This document shows positions 52,327-61,288 of a stretch of 64,000 nucleotides of DNA, in pieces. Every line of letters begins with the position of its first letter. Position 1 is the stretch's first letter. The notes beneath the pieces are model-generated. The model saw only the letters and a list, made by a program, of their open reading frames with translations. It made no database searches and had not been told where the DNA came from. The position numbers were made by a program, and so were the translations under genes. Origin of the DNA: Brevibacillus thermoruber 423 (GTDB lineage: Bacteria > Bacillota > Bacilli > Brevibacillales > Brevibacillaceae); the NCBI RefSeq assembly GCF_000454065.1, contig NZ_KE695652.1:333291-397290 (forward strand). Direction: 5' to 3'.

Positions 52327-53479
52327 ATGCCGCTGAAAAAGTAAGAAATGGACTGTTATCGGCATTGGTTGTTGGTATTTCGGTTACGTCAATGCTTGCT
52401 CTGAACACAGCACTGGCGAAAAAAGAGGTTACAAGTATCGAGGACTTGGAAAAGTACGCCTTGGAGAAACATGTTAACATCATGCTCTATAATGAAGAAG
52501 GGAAAATTGAGAATGAGTTCCACACCGACGGATTGGAAGTGACCTATGAGTATCAAAATGGCAAAATGGTTTCATCCATAGATAATAAAGGCAAAAAGCA
52601 GAAGTATATTTCTAACGATGATTTTGTGGAAATCGTAGAATACGAGAATGACAAAGAGATATACAGACGCGGACTCTCTTCCAAGCACTACAAGTTTCCT
52701 GAAGTGACAACCGAAGAAAGAAAAAAATGGATATGGAAAAAATTGAGGAAGCGAAAAAGGCGAGCGACTCTGTAGGCTCTCTTAGTTTAACCGAATACGA
52801 AAATTATTACGTCAATGGCGTTCTCATGAATGATATTGCGGTTTCCCAACCGAACCATTCAGAAGAAAGGTTCAATTATGCAAGTGCTATGAGTGAGAGT
52901 GAAATCCAGACATTTTTTCAAAACAAAAACTCAATCTTGAAGGATCCGGTGCAGATATGGCGAAAAGACTCAAATGGAAATGTTTATAATACTGGGAAAA
53001 CAATCGTTCCTTCGAAAGCTATTGCGACTGCCGCTACAACCTACGTTATGAATCCCAAGGTGGTGATTGCTACCTTGCAAAAGGAGTCTAGTTTAGTTAG
53101 CGCCGCCCCTGGCAGCGTGAGTTATTCTTCTCGTCGATTCTATTACGCTATGGGGTATGGGGCAACTGATGGCGGTGACATTAACGGTACAAGCGGCTTT
53201 GATATTCAAATTGACAGAGGTACGAAACTGCTCAAGGATCTCTGGTGGCAAGCACCAGTCAATCAACCGTCTCGGTTTGATGGCATCAATTATAATAAAA
53301 CGGTTACTTCAAACGGTGTAACCTATAAAAACTACATTTGGACAAAGAACTGGGGGACCTGGGCACTGTTTAAGTATACGCCACATGCATTGGATATTAA
53401 TTTGCTGCCGACAATCGGTGGAGGAAACTATTTGTTCTATCAAATCTTTAAAGGTTATTGGGGGACGGATTGGTCTTAA
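52327..53479 (+). pseudogene. secreted lytic-transglycosylase-like protein with two frameshifts
   Basis: GGGAGGTTGAT precedes ATG 52327, which reads MPLKK and stops. One more A in the following A-run would continue into a signal peptide (VRNGLLSALVVGISVTSMLA). A second break lies in an A7 run near 52727; one more A joins EERKK to MDMEKIEEAKKASD. The C-terminal domain has AIATAATTYVMNPKVVIATL, QKESSLVS with a candidate catalytic Glu, and FYYAMGYGATDGG, resembling secreted lysozyme-like domains. Low G+C island gene. Two A-run errors suggest decay, phase variation or sequencing error. Confidence 0.6.
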
Positions 53480-53496
53480 GAGGATCATCCCGTTAT

Positions 53497-53535
53497 AAGC
53501 AACCTTCGATGCTTATGAAGGTTGCTTCTTTCTTA
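53497..53535 (+). terminator. intrinsic terminator
   Basis: AAGCAACCTTC / GAAGGTTGCTT, 11-bp perfect stem, followed by a CTTCTTTCTT tract. Confidence 0.85.
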
Positions 53536-53554
53536 AAGAGGAGGACAAACGTAT

Positions 53555-54049
53555 ATGATTCGAAATAAACTTGTTTTTTTGCTGTTGATCTCTTGTTTTG
53601 TGGTTATTACGGGATGTTCTGGGAGACTGGAATCGCCGTCATCCGAGAGTCAAGCGGAATCCGTGATTCAGAAAGAAAACCTGACGGCGATTTCGATTCT
53701 AATGTATAGAGAAGGCTCGGAAAAAGCTCAACCGGAACTGATTTCAACCATTTCCGAAGAATCGAAACGAAAGCAATTTGTGAATTGGATGAACAAAGGA
53801 ACCAAAAAAAACCTTGACGGAACGGTAAACTCCCTTTCCGTATTGATTTTAGAATATGGAACGAACGAGGTCGTCACACAACGAAAATACCTCATGTACG
53901 CAAAGACAAAAGAGGGGGACCACTACATCAAACTGTTCGAAATGAGGCCAGATTTTGACCTTGACTCTTACAAGCAAAAAGATGCGGAGAGACTGATTGC
54001 CCTGCTTGGTAAAACGGATTGGTATAAAGTCGAGCAACCTCCTTACTGA
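53555..54049 (+). CDS. hypothetical lipoprotein
   Basis: A 164-residue protein; AAGAGGAGG upstream. Lipoprotein signal MIRNKLVFLLLISCFVVITG with Cys at 21, a Ser/Glu-rich linker, then an alpha/beta domain (TAISILMYREGSEKAQPELI ... SVLILEYGTNEVVTQRKYLM). Low G+C. No family recognised. Confidence 0.75.
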   Translation: MIRNKLVFLLLISCFVVITGCSGRLESPSSESQAESVIQKENLTAISILMYREGSEKAQPELISTISEESKRKQFVNWMNKGTKKNLDGTVNSLSVLILEYGTNEVVTQRKYLMYAKTKEGDHYIKLFEMRPDFDLDSYKQKDAERLIALLGKTDWYKVEQPPY

Positions 54050-54210
54050 GACCTCAGCGCTATTATGTGCGGCGATGCTGAAAATGAAGGCCGTGAGTAT
54101 CCTGGGATTCCTTAAAGATAGCGGCAAAATCTTTAGAAACGGTTTCATCAGCGGTTTGGTTCCGATGATCTTTCTCATGTCTTTCACGTATTCGATCATC
54201 CATTTCCCAC
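54050..54210 (-). pseudogene. possible NUDIX hydrolase N-terminal remnant
   Basis: On the minus strand, MIEYVKDMRKIIGTKPL resembles the first residues of a common NUDIX subgroup (YIxxLRKxIGxxPL), then the similarity ends. Only about 17 codons support it. Confidence 0.25.
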
Positions 54211-54261
54211 CCAACGAAAGAATATTTCTAATGATACCACAATTTGGAGTGGTCGGGAACA

Positions 54262-54291
54262 CAAAGAGCCCCGCGTAACGCGGCGGGGCCA
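54262..54291 (-). terminator. terminator of the His/Tyr-rich gene
   Basis: GCCCCGC / GCGGGGC stem followed on the minus strand by TCTTTGTG. Confidence 0.6.
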
Positions 54292-54318
54292 TACGGGAAA
54301 CGCTGCCGAGCGGATGAG

Positions 54319-54519
54319 TCAACTGCTGAAAAAGCCGCTGCTGGAATGCTTTTTCTTGTAATGGGCGCTTCCGTAGTACGCGTGTCCGTGTCCATGACCG
54401 CGGCCATCATGCTGCTTGTGATAGCCGCCGTGCTTGTAATCGCTGCTGCTGTACCGCCGGTATGTACGGGAAGCGGGACGGCTGCCGAGCAGGCTGTTTA
54501 TCAGTTTTTTGAACAACAT
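54319..54519 (-). CDS. His/Tyr/Gly/Ser-rich small protein, possible spore coat component
   Basis: The protein is 66 residues from ATG 54519 with AAGGAGTGGTC upstream. Starts MLFKKLINSLLGSRPASRTY; the rest is rich in His, Gly, Tyr, Ser and Lys (HGGYHKQHDGRGHGHGHAYY, SAHYKKKHSSSGFFSS). Such compositions are common in small Bacilli coat proteins. It stands next to a coat gene cluster. Function inferred from composition only. Confidence 0.6.
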   Translation of the reverse strand: MLFKKLINSLLGSRPASRTYRRYSSSDYKHGGYHKQHDGRGHGHGHAYYGSAHYKKKHSSSGFFSS

Positions 54520-54585
54520 GACCACTCCTTCAGACTGCTGGTTATATACGCTTACGAATGAGGCGGGCCATGGTTTCAGGAAAAA

Positions 54586-54674
54586 GCCGGTGTCATTTGA
54601 AGACCGGCAAGCTGACCAATCGACTTGCCGGTACAAAGCGAGAGAGCCGACGGAAAAACCGCCGGCTCCTTTTT
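54586..54674 (+). ncRNA. possible structured leader or small RNA with terminator
   Basis: Within the 403-nt gap 54520-54922. GCCGGT (54586) and a second GCCGGT (54627) can each pair with the same ACCGGC (54603), giving mutually exclusive hairpins; the downstream one is a perfect 9-bp stem (ACCGGCAAG / CTTGCCGGT). A terminator-like hairpin (AGCCGACGG / CCGCCGGCT, then CCTTTTTGC) ends it. Nothing else is recognisable in the gap. It could attenuate the epimerase gene or be an independent RNA. Confidence 0.4.
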
Positions 54675-54922
54675 GCGTGAAGGCGGACGCCAGGCGCTTG
54701 CCGGCGCCACGACGCTGACCGTGCCGCGTCTGATCCGCTTGTCCGGGGCCGGGTAGACAAGAGCCAAATTTGCGCGGAAAGCGGTATGCGTCCAAGTGTT
54801 CGTCTTTTGTCTGCATACTATTTAGCAAGCGTTTTGCAGCAGCGTGCTGCTTGTCGGCCAAAACGAGCGGAGGCTTCGGCTATGAAGCGATTGTGCATTC
54901 CGAGAAAGGGGGTATCGCGACC

Positions 54923-55867
54923 ATGAACATACTGGTGACAGGCGCCGCCGGCTTTGTCGGTTCCCATCTGTGCGAACGGCTGCTGCAGATGGAGGGAACG
55001 GAAGTGGTGGGCCTCGATGTGTTTGTCAATCCGTCGCTCGCTCCTGTCAAACAGAGAAATATCGCCGCGCTCGTCAACCATCCGCGCTTTCGGTTTATCC
55101 AGGAAGACCTGCTCCAGGCCGACCTCCCCGCCCTGCTGCAAGGAGTCGATGTGGTGTATCATCTGGCTGGCATGCCTGGTGTTCGTTCCAGTTGGGGCAG
55201 CGATTTTCAGTTGTATGTTACGCACAATATCCTGGCTACCCAGCGGTTGCTGGAGGCGGCCCGCATGAGCAAGCTGGATCGGTTCATCTACGTGTCCACC
55301 TCGTCCGTCTACGGTGAAAAGACCGGACAGGTCCCGGAAGACGCTCCGCCCGTGCCGCTTTCCCCATACGGTGTCAGCAAGTTGGCCGGCGAGCATTTGT
55401 GCAATGTGTATCGGCTTTGTTACGGGGTGCCGATTGTGATATTGAGGTATTTTACCGTGTACGGCCCGCGCCAGCGGTCCGACATGGCGTTCCATTTGTT
55501 TATCCGCAGCCTGCTGAACCACGAACCGATTACGGTTTTTGGAGACGGCCGGCAGACCCGCGATTTTACGTACGTTGCCGACTGTGTGGAGGCCACGGCT
55601 GCGGCGCTGACGGCAAACGGGGTGATCGGCGAGACGATCAACATCGGCGGTTTGGAACGGGCCTCCGTACTGGACGTCATCGCCATGCTGGAGCGGTTGA
55701 CGGGAGAGAAGGCCACGCTCCGTTTCACGGGAAATCTCCACGGGGAACCGAGACACACGTGGGCTGACATCTCAAAAGCGGAGCGGCTGCTGGGGTACCG
55801 GCCCGTTGTTTCCCTGGCAGACGGCCTGGCCCGGCAGATCGCCGACATCCGTTCCGTGCTTCCCTGA
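54923..55867 (+). CDS. NAD-dependent epimerase/dehydratase (UDP-sugar epimerase-like)
   Basis: The protein is 314 residues from ATG 54923 (AGAAAGGGGG upstream). Rossmann motif GAAGFVGSHLCERLL, STSSVYGEK, catalytic YGVSKLAGEH (YxxxK), RYFTVYGPRQR, GDGRQTRDFTYVADC. Extended SDR of the GalE/RmlB type acting on a nucleotide sugar. Its place beside coat genes suggests spore-surface polysaccharide synthesis; the substrate is unknown. Confidence 0.9.
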   Translation: MNILVTGAAGFVGSHLCERLLQMEGTEVVGLDVFVNPSLAPVKQRNIAALVNHPRFRFIQEDLLQADLPALLQGVDVVYHLAGMPGVRSSWGSDFQLYVTHNILATQRLLEAARMSKLDRFIYVSTSSVYGEKTGQVPEDAPPVPLSPYGVSKLAGEHLCNVYRLCYGVPIVILRYFTVYGPRQRSDMAFHLFIRSLLNHEPITVFGDGRQTRDFTYVADCVEATAAALTANGVIGETINIGGLERASVLDVIAMLERLTGEKATLRFTGNLHGEPRHTWADISKAERLLGYRPVVSLADGLARQIADIRSVLP

Positions 55868-56076
55868 ACGACTGCAGCGAACAGCACCGGCGGCGGTGCA
55901 CAGCGAATCGGTCGTTCGCCTCGATCCCCCCTTTGGACAGGAACCAAAATTCCGCTATGGAGAGTGGACATCTGCTCAGACCGACAAGCAGACAGGTTCA
56001 TATAGTGTTACAAGTCAAAGGGGAATCCGATGACAACATGCAAGCATGACACTTGATGGTGGGAGGTCATAGGCAG

Positions 56077-56625
56077 ATGGCACAAGAAACCTGGTTGGAG
56101 CATCTGAGCGAAACGCTGAAGGGCGAAAACGGGATCGAGGAATTGGAGGTTGGGATCGAATACGCGGACGGCAACAAGAAGAAACTGATCTATTCGTCCG
56201 GCCATGACCCGGTCCTGGAAGAGGACCTGAACGAGGAAGACGACGAAGAAACGGAAAACGTCGTCTCGCAAGCGGCCGCAGATGAAGAGGACGAAGACGA
56301 CGAAGACGAAGACGAGGCAGGATCCGAAGAAGAAGACGGCGAGGAAGAAGCCGACGAAGATGGGGACGAAGAAGACGAGGAAGAAGACGCAGACGGGTCC
56401 GATGAAGACGAAGAAACGGACGAGGAAGACGAGGACGAAGAAGAAGACGAGGATGGGGACGAAGGCGACGACGAGGAAGAGAACGAAGAGGAAGACGAGG
56501 AAGAAGACGCAGACGGGTCCGGTGAAGACGAAGAAACGGACGAGGAAGACGAGGACGAAGAAGAAGACGAAGATGAGGACGAAGAAGAAGACGAAGATGA
56601 GGACGAAGAAGAGGACGACGACTAA
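56077..56625 (+). CDS. extremely acidic repeat protein
   Basis: The protein is 182 residues from ATG 56077 (GGGAGG upstream). Residues 1-55 form a normal sequence (MAQETWLEHLSETLKGENGI ... KLIYSSGHDPVLEEDLNEED); from about residue 68 it is almost only Asp and Glu with a few Gly, Ser, Ala and Thr. About 90 bp are duplicated with a 120-bp period (56371-56460 and 56491-56580). No family recognised. It precedes a CotS-like gene whose tail is strongly basic. Confidence 0.75.
   Translation: MAQETWLEHLSETLKGENGIEELEVGIEYADGNKKKLIYSSGHDPVLEEDLNEEDDEETENVVSQAAADEEDEDDEDEDEAGSEEEDGEEEADEDGDEEDEEEDADGSDEDEETDEEDEDEEEDEDGDEGDDEEENEEEDEEEDADGSGEDEETDEEDEDEEEDEDEDEEEDEDEDEEEDDD
56371..56580 (+). repeat. 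120-bp-period internal duplication
   Basis: About 90 bp at 56371-56460 recur almost unchanged at 56491-56580, both beginning GAAGACGAGGAAGAAGACGC and encoding EDADGS(D/G)EDEETDEEDEDE. Confidence 0.85.
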
Positions 56626-56654
56626 GAACAGCATCAGCACACAACGCGTCGAGA

Positions 56655-56686
56655 CGATGCGCCGAGCAGGCGCATCGATTTTTCTT
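56655..56686 (+). terminator. intrinsic terminator
   Basis: CGATGCGCC / GGCGCATCG stem followed by ATTTTTCTTTTTC. Confidence 0.9.
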
Positions 56687-56823
56687 TTTCCGGTGCGGAC
56701 GAGAGGGCGGTTGGCACGATTTCTCAAGTGCGGATAGATATTTGTCCGTTACGTGATCCCTTCGCAACGAATACCTTATAAAAGATTTACACCGATTTAC
56801 AAAACGTACTTCGGAGGGAGACA

Positions 56824-58620
56824 ATGGATCAATATGTTATCAAGCCGTGGGATAACCCAGAGGCAACAGGACCGAAGCCTGTAGATTGGGATTTGCACGT
56901 GCCGCCGGAGATCGACGAGCTGGCGGTGAAAGTGATGACTCACTACGACATGTCTGTCAGCGATCGCAGGTTGATCACCTCGAAACCTGACAAGGGCGGT
57001 GCCATTTGGCGGATCCAGACCAACAAGGGGCCGCGCAGCCTGAAGCTGCTGCACCGCGCTCCGGCGAGGAGCATGTTTAGTGTCGGGGCGCAAGCGTACA
57101 TTCACCAACAGGGGGGCAGGGTTCCCGCACTCATCCCGGCAAAAGACGGCAAACTGTTTGTCGAGAGCGGCGGGAAGCTCTGGATCGTCACCGACTGGGT
57201 GGAACCCCTCACGCCGGCGACCAAAATCGACCTCGCAGGGGCCCAGCAGTTGTGCTACGGGCTGGGTGAGTTTCATCGCTACTCCAAGGGGTACGTCCCT
57301 CCGCAAGGGGCAAAGAACGCGTCACGGCTGCACAAATGGCCCAACTACTACAAGAAGGTGGCCAAAAAGATCGGTTGGCTGCGCGAAGTCGCCAAAGTGT
57401 ACAACGACATTCCTGCCAGCAAGTCCATTCTCTCCGTTGTCGACCTGTTTGAGCGGCAGGCCTGGGACGCGCTGCAAAAGCTGAACGAGTCTCCCTACCG
57501 GCACATGGTGGCGATGGGCGAACCGTATTGGGGACTGGTTCACCAGGATTACGGATGGTCCAACGGGCAGATGGGGCCGGGCGGTCTGTGGGTGATAGAC
57601 CTGGACGGGGTCGCGTACGACCTCCCCTTTCGCGACCTGCGCAAGCTGATTACGAGCACGATGGATGACATGGGCGTCTGGGATACCACCTGGATGCGCG
57701 GCATGATCGAGGCTTACCACGAGGCGAATCCGCTCAGTGCGGAAAGCTTCGACGTGCTGCTGATCGACATGGCTCTCCCCAACGAGTTTTACAAGCATCT
57801 CAAAGAGGTGTTTTTCGATCCGGTGACGTTTTTGAGCACGGGAGGAGTGGAAGCCATCCAGCAGCGGATTGTCGCCGCGGACCAATCCAAGTGGCAGGCG
57901 CTGGCGGAGCTGGCCAAGGACAAATCCAAATACAAAGCGGAACATTACGAGCAGTTGGCGGCGTTGCGCCAACCGCGCCGGCCGGTCAGGGAAAGCGTGC
58001 CGGATGCGGACAAATGGGTCCTGCAAAAGCCGGCACAAGCAGACGCGCAGCCTGAATCGGCGAAGAAAGGGAAACGGCGTACGGCAGAAGAGCCTGCTGC
58101 CGTGTTGAAGGAAAAGGAACGGGTCGGCGCTTCGCCGTCCGAAACCGAGGTGAAAGACCCCGCCGACGTATCGAAGGCACCCGTCGTGCGGGATAAAGCG
58201 CGGGTAAAACTCAAAGCCGCAGGCGCCAAGGGCGTTTACCGCAAGCGTGTCCGCAAGGTGAAACGAGAAGAGAGCCGCCTGCAGAAAAGACGGCCGTCGG
58301 TGAAAACGGCGACAAGCGTGAGCCGGCGCAAACCGGAGACGTCCCGGTCAACGACGAAGCGCAAACCGGTACAGACGTCCCGGTCGACGACGAAGCGCAA
58401 ACCGGTCCAGACGTCCCGGTCGACGACGAAGCGCAAACCGAAGCAGAAAAGCAAAACCGGCGTCATCAAGCTGAAAAAGTTGATCAAACGAGCGGCCTCA
58501 ACGGTGCAGCGCAAACGAAAGGTACAGAAACCATCCGCATTGACAAGGAGAGCGGACAAAGACAAAAAGCAGGCAGTCAAAAACAGAAAACGCCTCTTCG
58601 GCCAAACAGCGGCGACTTGA
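56824..58620 (+). CDS. CotS-family spore coat protein with basic repeat tail
   Basis: A 598-residue protein, CGGAGGGAGAC upstream. Residues about 30-365 form the CotS/YsxE kinase-like (APH) fold: LKLLHRAPARSMFSVGAQAY, WIVTDWVEPLTPATKIDLAG, HQDYGWSN (catalytic loop), VIDLDGVAYDLPFRDLRKLI. The tail from about 395 is unlike CotS of Bacillus (about 350 residues): highly basic, with three 12-residue TSRSTTKRKPVQ repeats near 506-541 and more Lys/Arg. Coat localisation is by homology. Directly upstream of a CotSA-like gene, as in cotS-cotSA clusters. Confidence 0.85.
   Translation: MDQYVIKPWDNPEATGPKPVDWDLHVPPEIDELAVKVMTHYDMSVSDRRLITSKPDKGGAIWRIQTNKGPRSLKLLHRAPARSMFSVGAQAYIHQQGGRVPALIPAKDGKLFVESGGKLWIVTDWVEPLTPATKIDLAGAQQLCYGLGEFHRYSKGYVPPQGAKNASRLHKWPNYYKKVAKKIGWLREVAKVYNDIPASKSILSVVDLFERQAWDALQKLNESPYRHMVAMGEPYWGLVHQDYGWSNGQMGPGGLWVIDLDGVAYDLPFRDLRKLITSTMDDMGVWDTTWMRGMIEAYHEANPLSAESFDVLLIDMALPNEFYKHLKEVFFDPVTFLSTGGVEAIQQRIVAADQSKWQALAELAKDKSKYKAEHYEQLAALRQPRRPVRESVPDADKWVLQKPAQADAQPESAKKGKRRTAEEPAAVLKEKERVGASPSETEVKDPADVSKAPVVRDKARVKLKAAGAKGVYRKRVRKVKREESRLQKRRPSVKTATSVSRRKPETSRSTTKRKPVQTSRSTTKRKPVQTSRSTTKRKPKQKSKTGVIKLKKLIKRAASTVQRKRKVQKPSALTRRADKDKKQAVKNRKRLFGQTAAT
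58339..58446 (+). repeat. 36-bp tandem repeat in the CotS-like tail
   Basis: Three consecutive 36-bp units (58339, 58375, 58411) beginning ACGTCCCGGT encode TSRSTTKRKPVQ-type dodecapeptides. Confidence 0.9.
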
Positions 58621-58722
58621 ACCAAGGCGGCCAAAGCTGCCGTCCGAAAGCCGTACGGCGACAAGTGAGCCAGACTGACCGCCGGCTTGAACCAAGCGGC
58701 GTGATGGGAAAGGAGAATTCGG

Positions 58723-59862
58723 ATGAAGGGGTTACTAATCTGTACGGAAAAATTGCCCGTACCGCCAATCCGGGGCGGTGCCATTCAAACCTATATCGCC
58801 GGTATCGTCAATGTTCTCGGCAAGCATCACAACGTGACGGTGTTGGGGACGTCGGATCCGTCGCTTCCGCAGGAGGAAACAAAAGGGAATGTTCGGTACG
58901 TGCGCGTCAACGGACAGGGCGCCTATGAACTGTACGCGAAAGAAGTGATCCAATTTCTCCGCAGCAATTCGTACGACATCATTCACGTCTTCAACCGGCC
59001 GCGCCTGGTGCCGTTGATCCGGGAAGCGTGTCCTCGCGCGCGGATCATTTTAAGCATGCATAACGACATGTTCGATCCTGCCAAAATTGATCCCGACGTA
59101 GCGGTCAGGGCGATCGAAGAAACGGAGCGGATCATCACCATCAGCAATTACGTGGGCAAGGTGATTTGCGGGTTGTATCCGCAGGCGGCGCCCAAGGTAC
59201 GCACCATCTATTCGGGTGTAAATCTGGACCTGTTCGTTCCCTGGGAGCGGTCGCAGGCGGCCAAGCAAATTCGCAACCAGCTCCGCTCGCAGTACAAACT
59301 GAACGGAAAGCAGGTCATCTTGTTTGTCGGACGGCTCACTCCGAAGAAAGGTGCCGACATCCTGGTCCGGGCGATGAACGAACTGTCACGCCGCCATTCC
59401 GACATTGCGCTCGTCCTGGTCGGAGGTTCCTGGTACAGCGTGGACAAAGTGAGCGATTACGTGGCCTACGTCCGCGCTCTGGCGGCGCGTTCCCCCGTTC
59501 CGGTCATCACGACGGGATACGTGCCGGCCGAACAGATTCACCACTGGTTTTGGGCCGGCGATATTTTTGTCTGCCCCTCGCAGTGGGAGGAACCGCTCGC
59601 CCGCGTCCACTATGAAGCGATGGCCGCCGGACTGCCGTTTGTCACGACGCAGCGAGGCGGGAATCCGGAGGTGATCGTCAACGGCAACGGCCTTTTGGTC
59701 GAACAGCCGGAAAATCCGCAGGCGTTTGCCGAGAAGCTGCACACGCTGCTCTCCAACCGCGATCTGCAGCGGAGAATGGGCAATGCCGGCCGGCGTTTGG
59801 CCGAGGAACGATTCACGTGGAACCGGGTGGCAAGTGAAGTGCTGCAAGTCTGGAACGGATAG
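58723..59862 (+). CDS. cotSA: GT4 family glycosyltransferase, CotSA-like
   Basis: A 379-residue protein, GGAAAGGAGAATTCGG upstream. GT-B fold: KLPVPPIRGGAIQTYIAGIV near the N-terminus, LFVGRLTPKKGADILVRAMN, and the donor-site CPSQWEEPLARVHYEAMAAG with EX7E spacing, then NGNGLLVEQPENP. Matches CotSA (about 377 residues) of the spore coat in length and position after a CotS-like gene. The sugar is unknown. Confidence 0.87.
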   Translation: MKGLLICTEKLPVPPIRGGAIQTYIAGIVNVLGKHHNVTVLGTSDPSLPQEETKGNVRYVRVNGQGAYELYAKEVIQFLRSNSYDIIHVFNRPRLVPLIREACPRARIILSMHNDMFDPAKIDPDVAVRAIEETERIITISNYVGKVICGLYPQAAPKVRTIYSGVNLDLFVPWERSQAAKQIRNQLRSQYKLNGKQVILFVGRLTPKKGADILVRAMNELSRRHSDIALVLVGGSWYSVDKVSDYVAYVRALAARSPVPVITTGYVPAEQIHHWFWAGDIFVCPSQWEEPLARVHYEAMAAGLPFVTTQRGGNPEVIVNGNGLLVEQPENPQAFAEKLHTLLSNRDLQRRMGNAGRRLAEERFTWNRVASEVLQVWNG

Positions 59863-59936
59863 CTGCCCGTTGAATCGTCCGCCTTGTGGATGGCAAACCA
59901 AAAAGCGCGTCCGTTTGGAAAGTATACAGGGAGGGT

Positions 59937-60290
59937 ATGACCGGCACACGTTTGCTGCGGGATCGTTTATCGGTGCAAAACCGATTCGCGCGGCTGGCAC
60001 GTGCCGGGATACGCCTCCCTGTTCTCTTTTTTCAGCGGGCCCGCGATCAGCATCTCACCGGGCCGTTTGAGGAACGCAGAGGGGCAGCGCGTCAGCCGGA
60101 ACGGCGAAAAGGCACGGTCCACGGCCAGGCGGCGCCGGGAGCACCTGCGGAACAGGCTTGTCCGCCTGTGGAAAGCGAACACGCCAAGGGGCATGATCGA
60201 GGGAAAACGCTGCTCGGCTCGGGCGCGGACCGTACGCGCGACAGCGAATCGATCCGGGATTCGCCCGAGCCGTCAGGCAGACACGTCTGA
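59937..60290 (+). CDS. doubtful basic ORF
   Basis: In the 440-nt gap 59863-60302 the longest credible frame is 117 residues from ATG 59937, with GGGAGGG only two nt upstream (too close). It is Arg-rich (LLRDRLSVQNRFARLARAGI) and lacks any recognised motif. Other frames here are similarly open owing to high G+C. Nothing else is seen in the gap. Confidence 0.2.
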   Translation: MTGTRLLRDRLSVQNRFARLARAGIRLPVLFFQRARDQHLTGPFEERRGAARQPERRKGTVHGQAAPGAPAEQACPPVESEHAKGHDRGKTLLGSGADRTRDSESIRDSPEPSGRHV

Positions 60291-60302
60291 TTTCACATGC
60301 GT

Positions 60303-60800
60303 TCAGGAGGTCGGGATGACGGCCACAATCCGATTCAGCGGAATGATGACACTGCCGGGGGCAGTCTCGTCGCTGGGAGCGGGCTTCAGCTCGATGATGC
60401 CGTCTTCCACGCGAACCAGGTTCCCGAACCGGTAACGGCGGCTTTGCGCTCCCCAATCGACGGACAGGATGACTTCGACCGTTTGCTTGTGCTTCATGTA
60501 TCGTTCCAGTTCCTTTCGCAGGCTGTTCATGCTGACGCAATCCGCCGTCTCCGGAGAGTCGACATTCACCTTGACGACAGGAGGCGGGATGATGGCGGGC
60601 GGCGGTGCGTCCACACGAACCTCGGGCGCCGCGACGTTCACCTGAGGGACAGGCGTGGTGACGTTTACCCGCGGCGATCGGACATGTACGCGCAACGTCT
60701 TGCCGCTTCTCTTCCTGCGCCGCGTTGTTCTGGCGGCGCGAGAACGGGAGCGGGACGCGGTACGGGCACCCCTCTTTTTCGCTGCTTTGGCCGATTTCAA
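60303..60800 (-). CDS. basic hypothetical protein of the coat cluster
   Basis: The protein is 165 residues from TTG 60800, chosen because GGAGGTG lies six nt upstream; the in-frame ATG at 60815 has no ribosome site. Residues 1-40 are Arg/Lys/Ser-rich (KSAKAAKKRGARTASRSRSR); then a Pro/Val segment (VNVTTPVPQVNVAAPEVRVD), then a folded C-terminus (LRKELERYMKHKQTVEVILS, YRFGNLVRVEDGIIELKPAP, SVIIPLNRIVAVIP). No family recognised. Convergent with the coat genes; the basic Ser/Arg character fits a spore protein. Confidence 0.65.
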   Translation of the reverse strand: MKSAKAAKKRGARTASRSRSRAARTTRRRKRSGKTLRVHVRSPRVNVTTPVPQVNVAAPEVRVDAPPPAIIPPPVVKVNVDSPETADCVSMNSLRKELERYMKHKQTVEVILSVDWGAQSRRYRFGNLVRVEDGIIELKPAPSDETAPGSVIIPLNRIVAVIPTS

Positions 60801-60815
60801 TGCTGACACCTCCAT

Positions 60816-61288
60816 CTGTGCATGGTGTAGGATATGCACGGCGGAAGTGCCGGAAATGGACAAATATCCAGCAGGCGAAAAAATGAGCCAGTCCTTGCCG
60901 AACGGGCCAGGGCCCGTACCGGATATGCGCGTTCGCGAATGTCGGCCGATCCGTCCGCCACTTGTGCGAAATCGCCAGCCGGATTCCGAGGAAGGCAAAT
61001 CGCGCAGCTTTGCGTAAGGGACGTACCTGCCCACGGCGGGACGTCCGGCTGATGGCCGAACAGACTGGCGGAGACTGCCGCGGCGGCGAAAAGCAGAAAG
61101 GTCTGGACCGTGCAGATCAAGCCGAGTCCGGTCATCAGAAGCGGCGCATTGCCTGCTTGGGGCGGGATGAACTGCGGAAGGAGATCATTCGACGCATTTT
61201 TCCAAATGCAGAGGAATTTTTTAAAAAGGAAGGAAAATCGTGTATAATGATCGGGAAATCCCTAAAACGTATGCTGGAGGTCTCGTGC
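60816..61288. other. intergenic region, nothing identified but a -10 box
   Basis: About 470 nt between divergent genes. TATAAT at 61243-61248 is a good -10 for the membrane protein at 61289, with a poor -35 (TTTAAA). Several open frames cross the region but none has a ribosome site or recognisable product. Confidence 0.5.

Noticed and set aside
60962-61288. Longer N-terminus for the membrane protein at 61289
   Set aside because: The extension crosses a TATAAT promoter box and has no ribosome site; ATG 61289 has GGAGG at the right distance.
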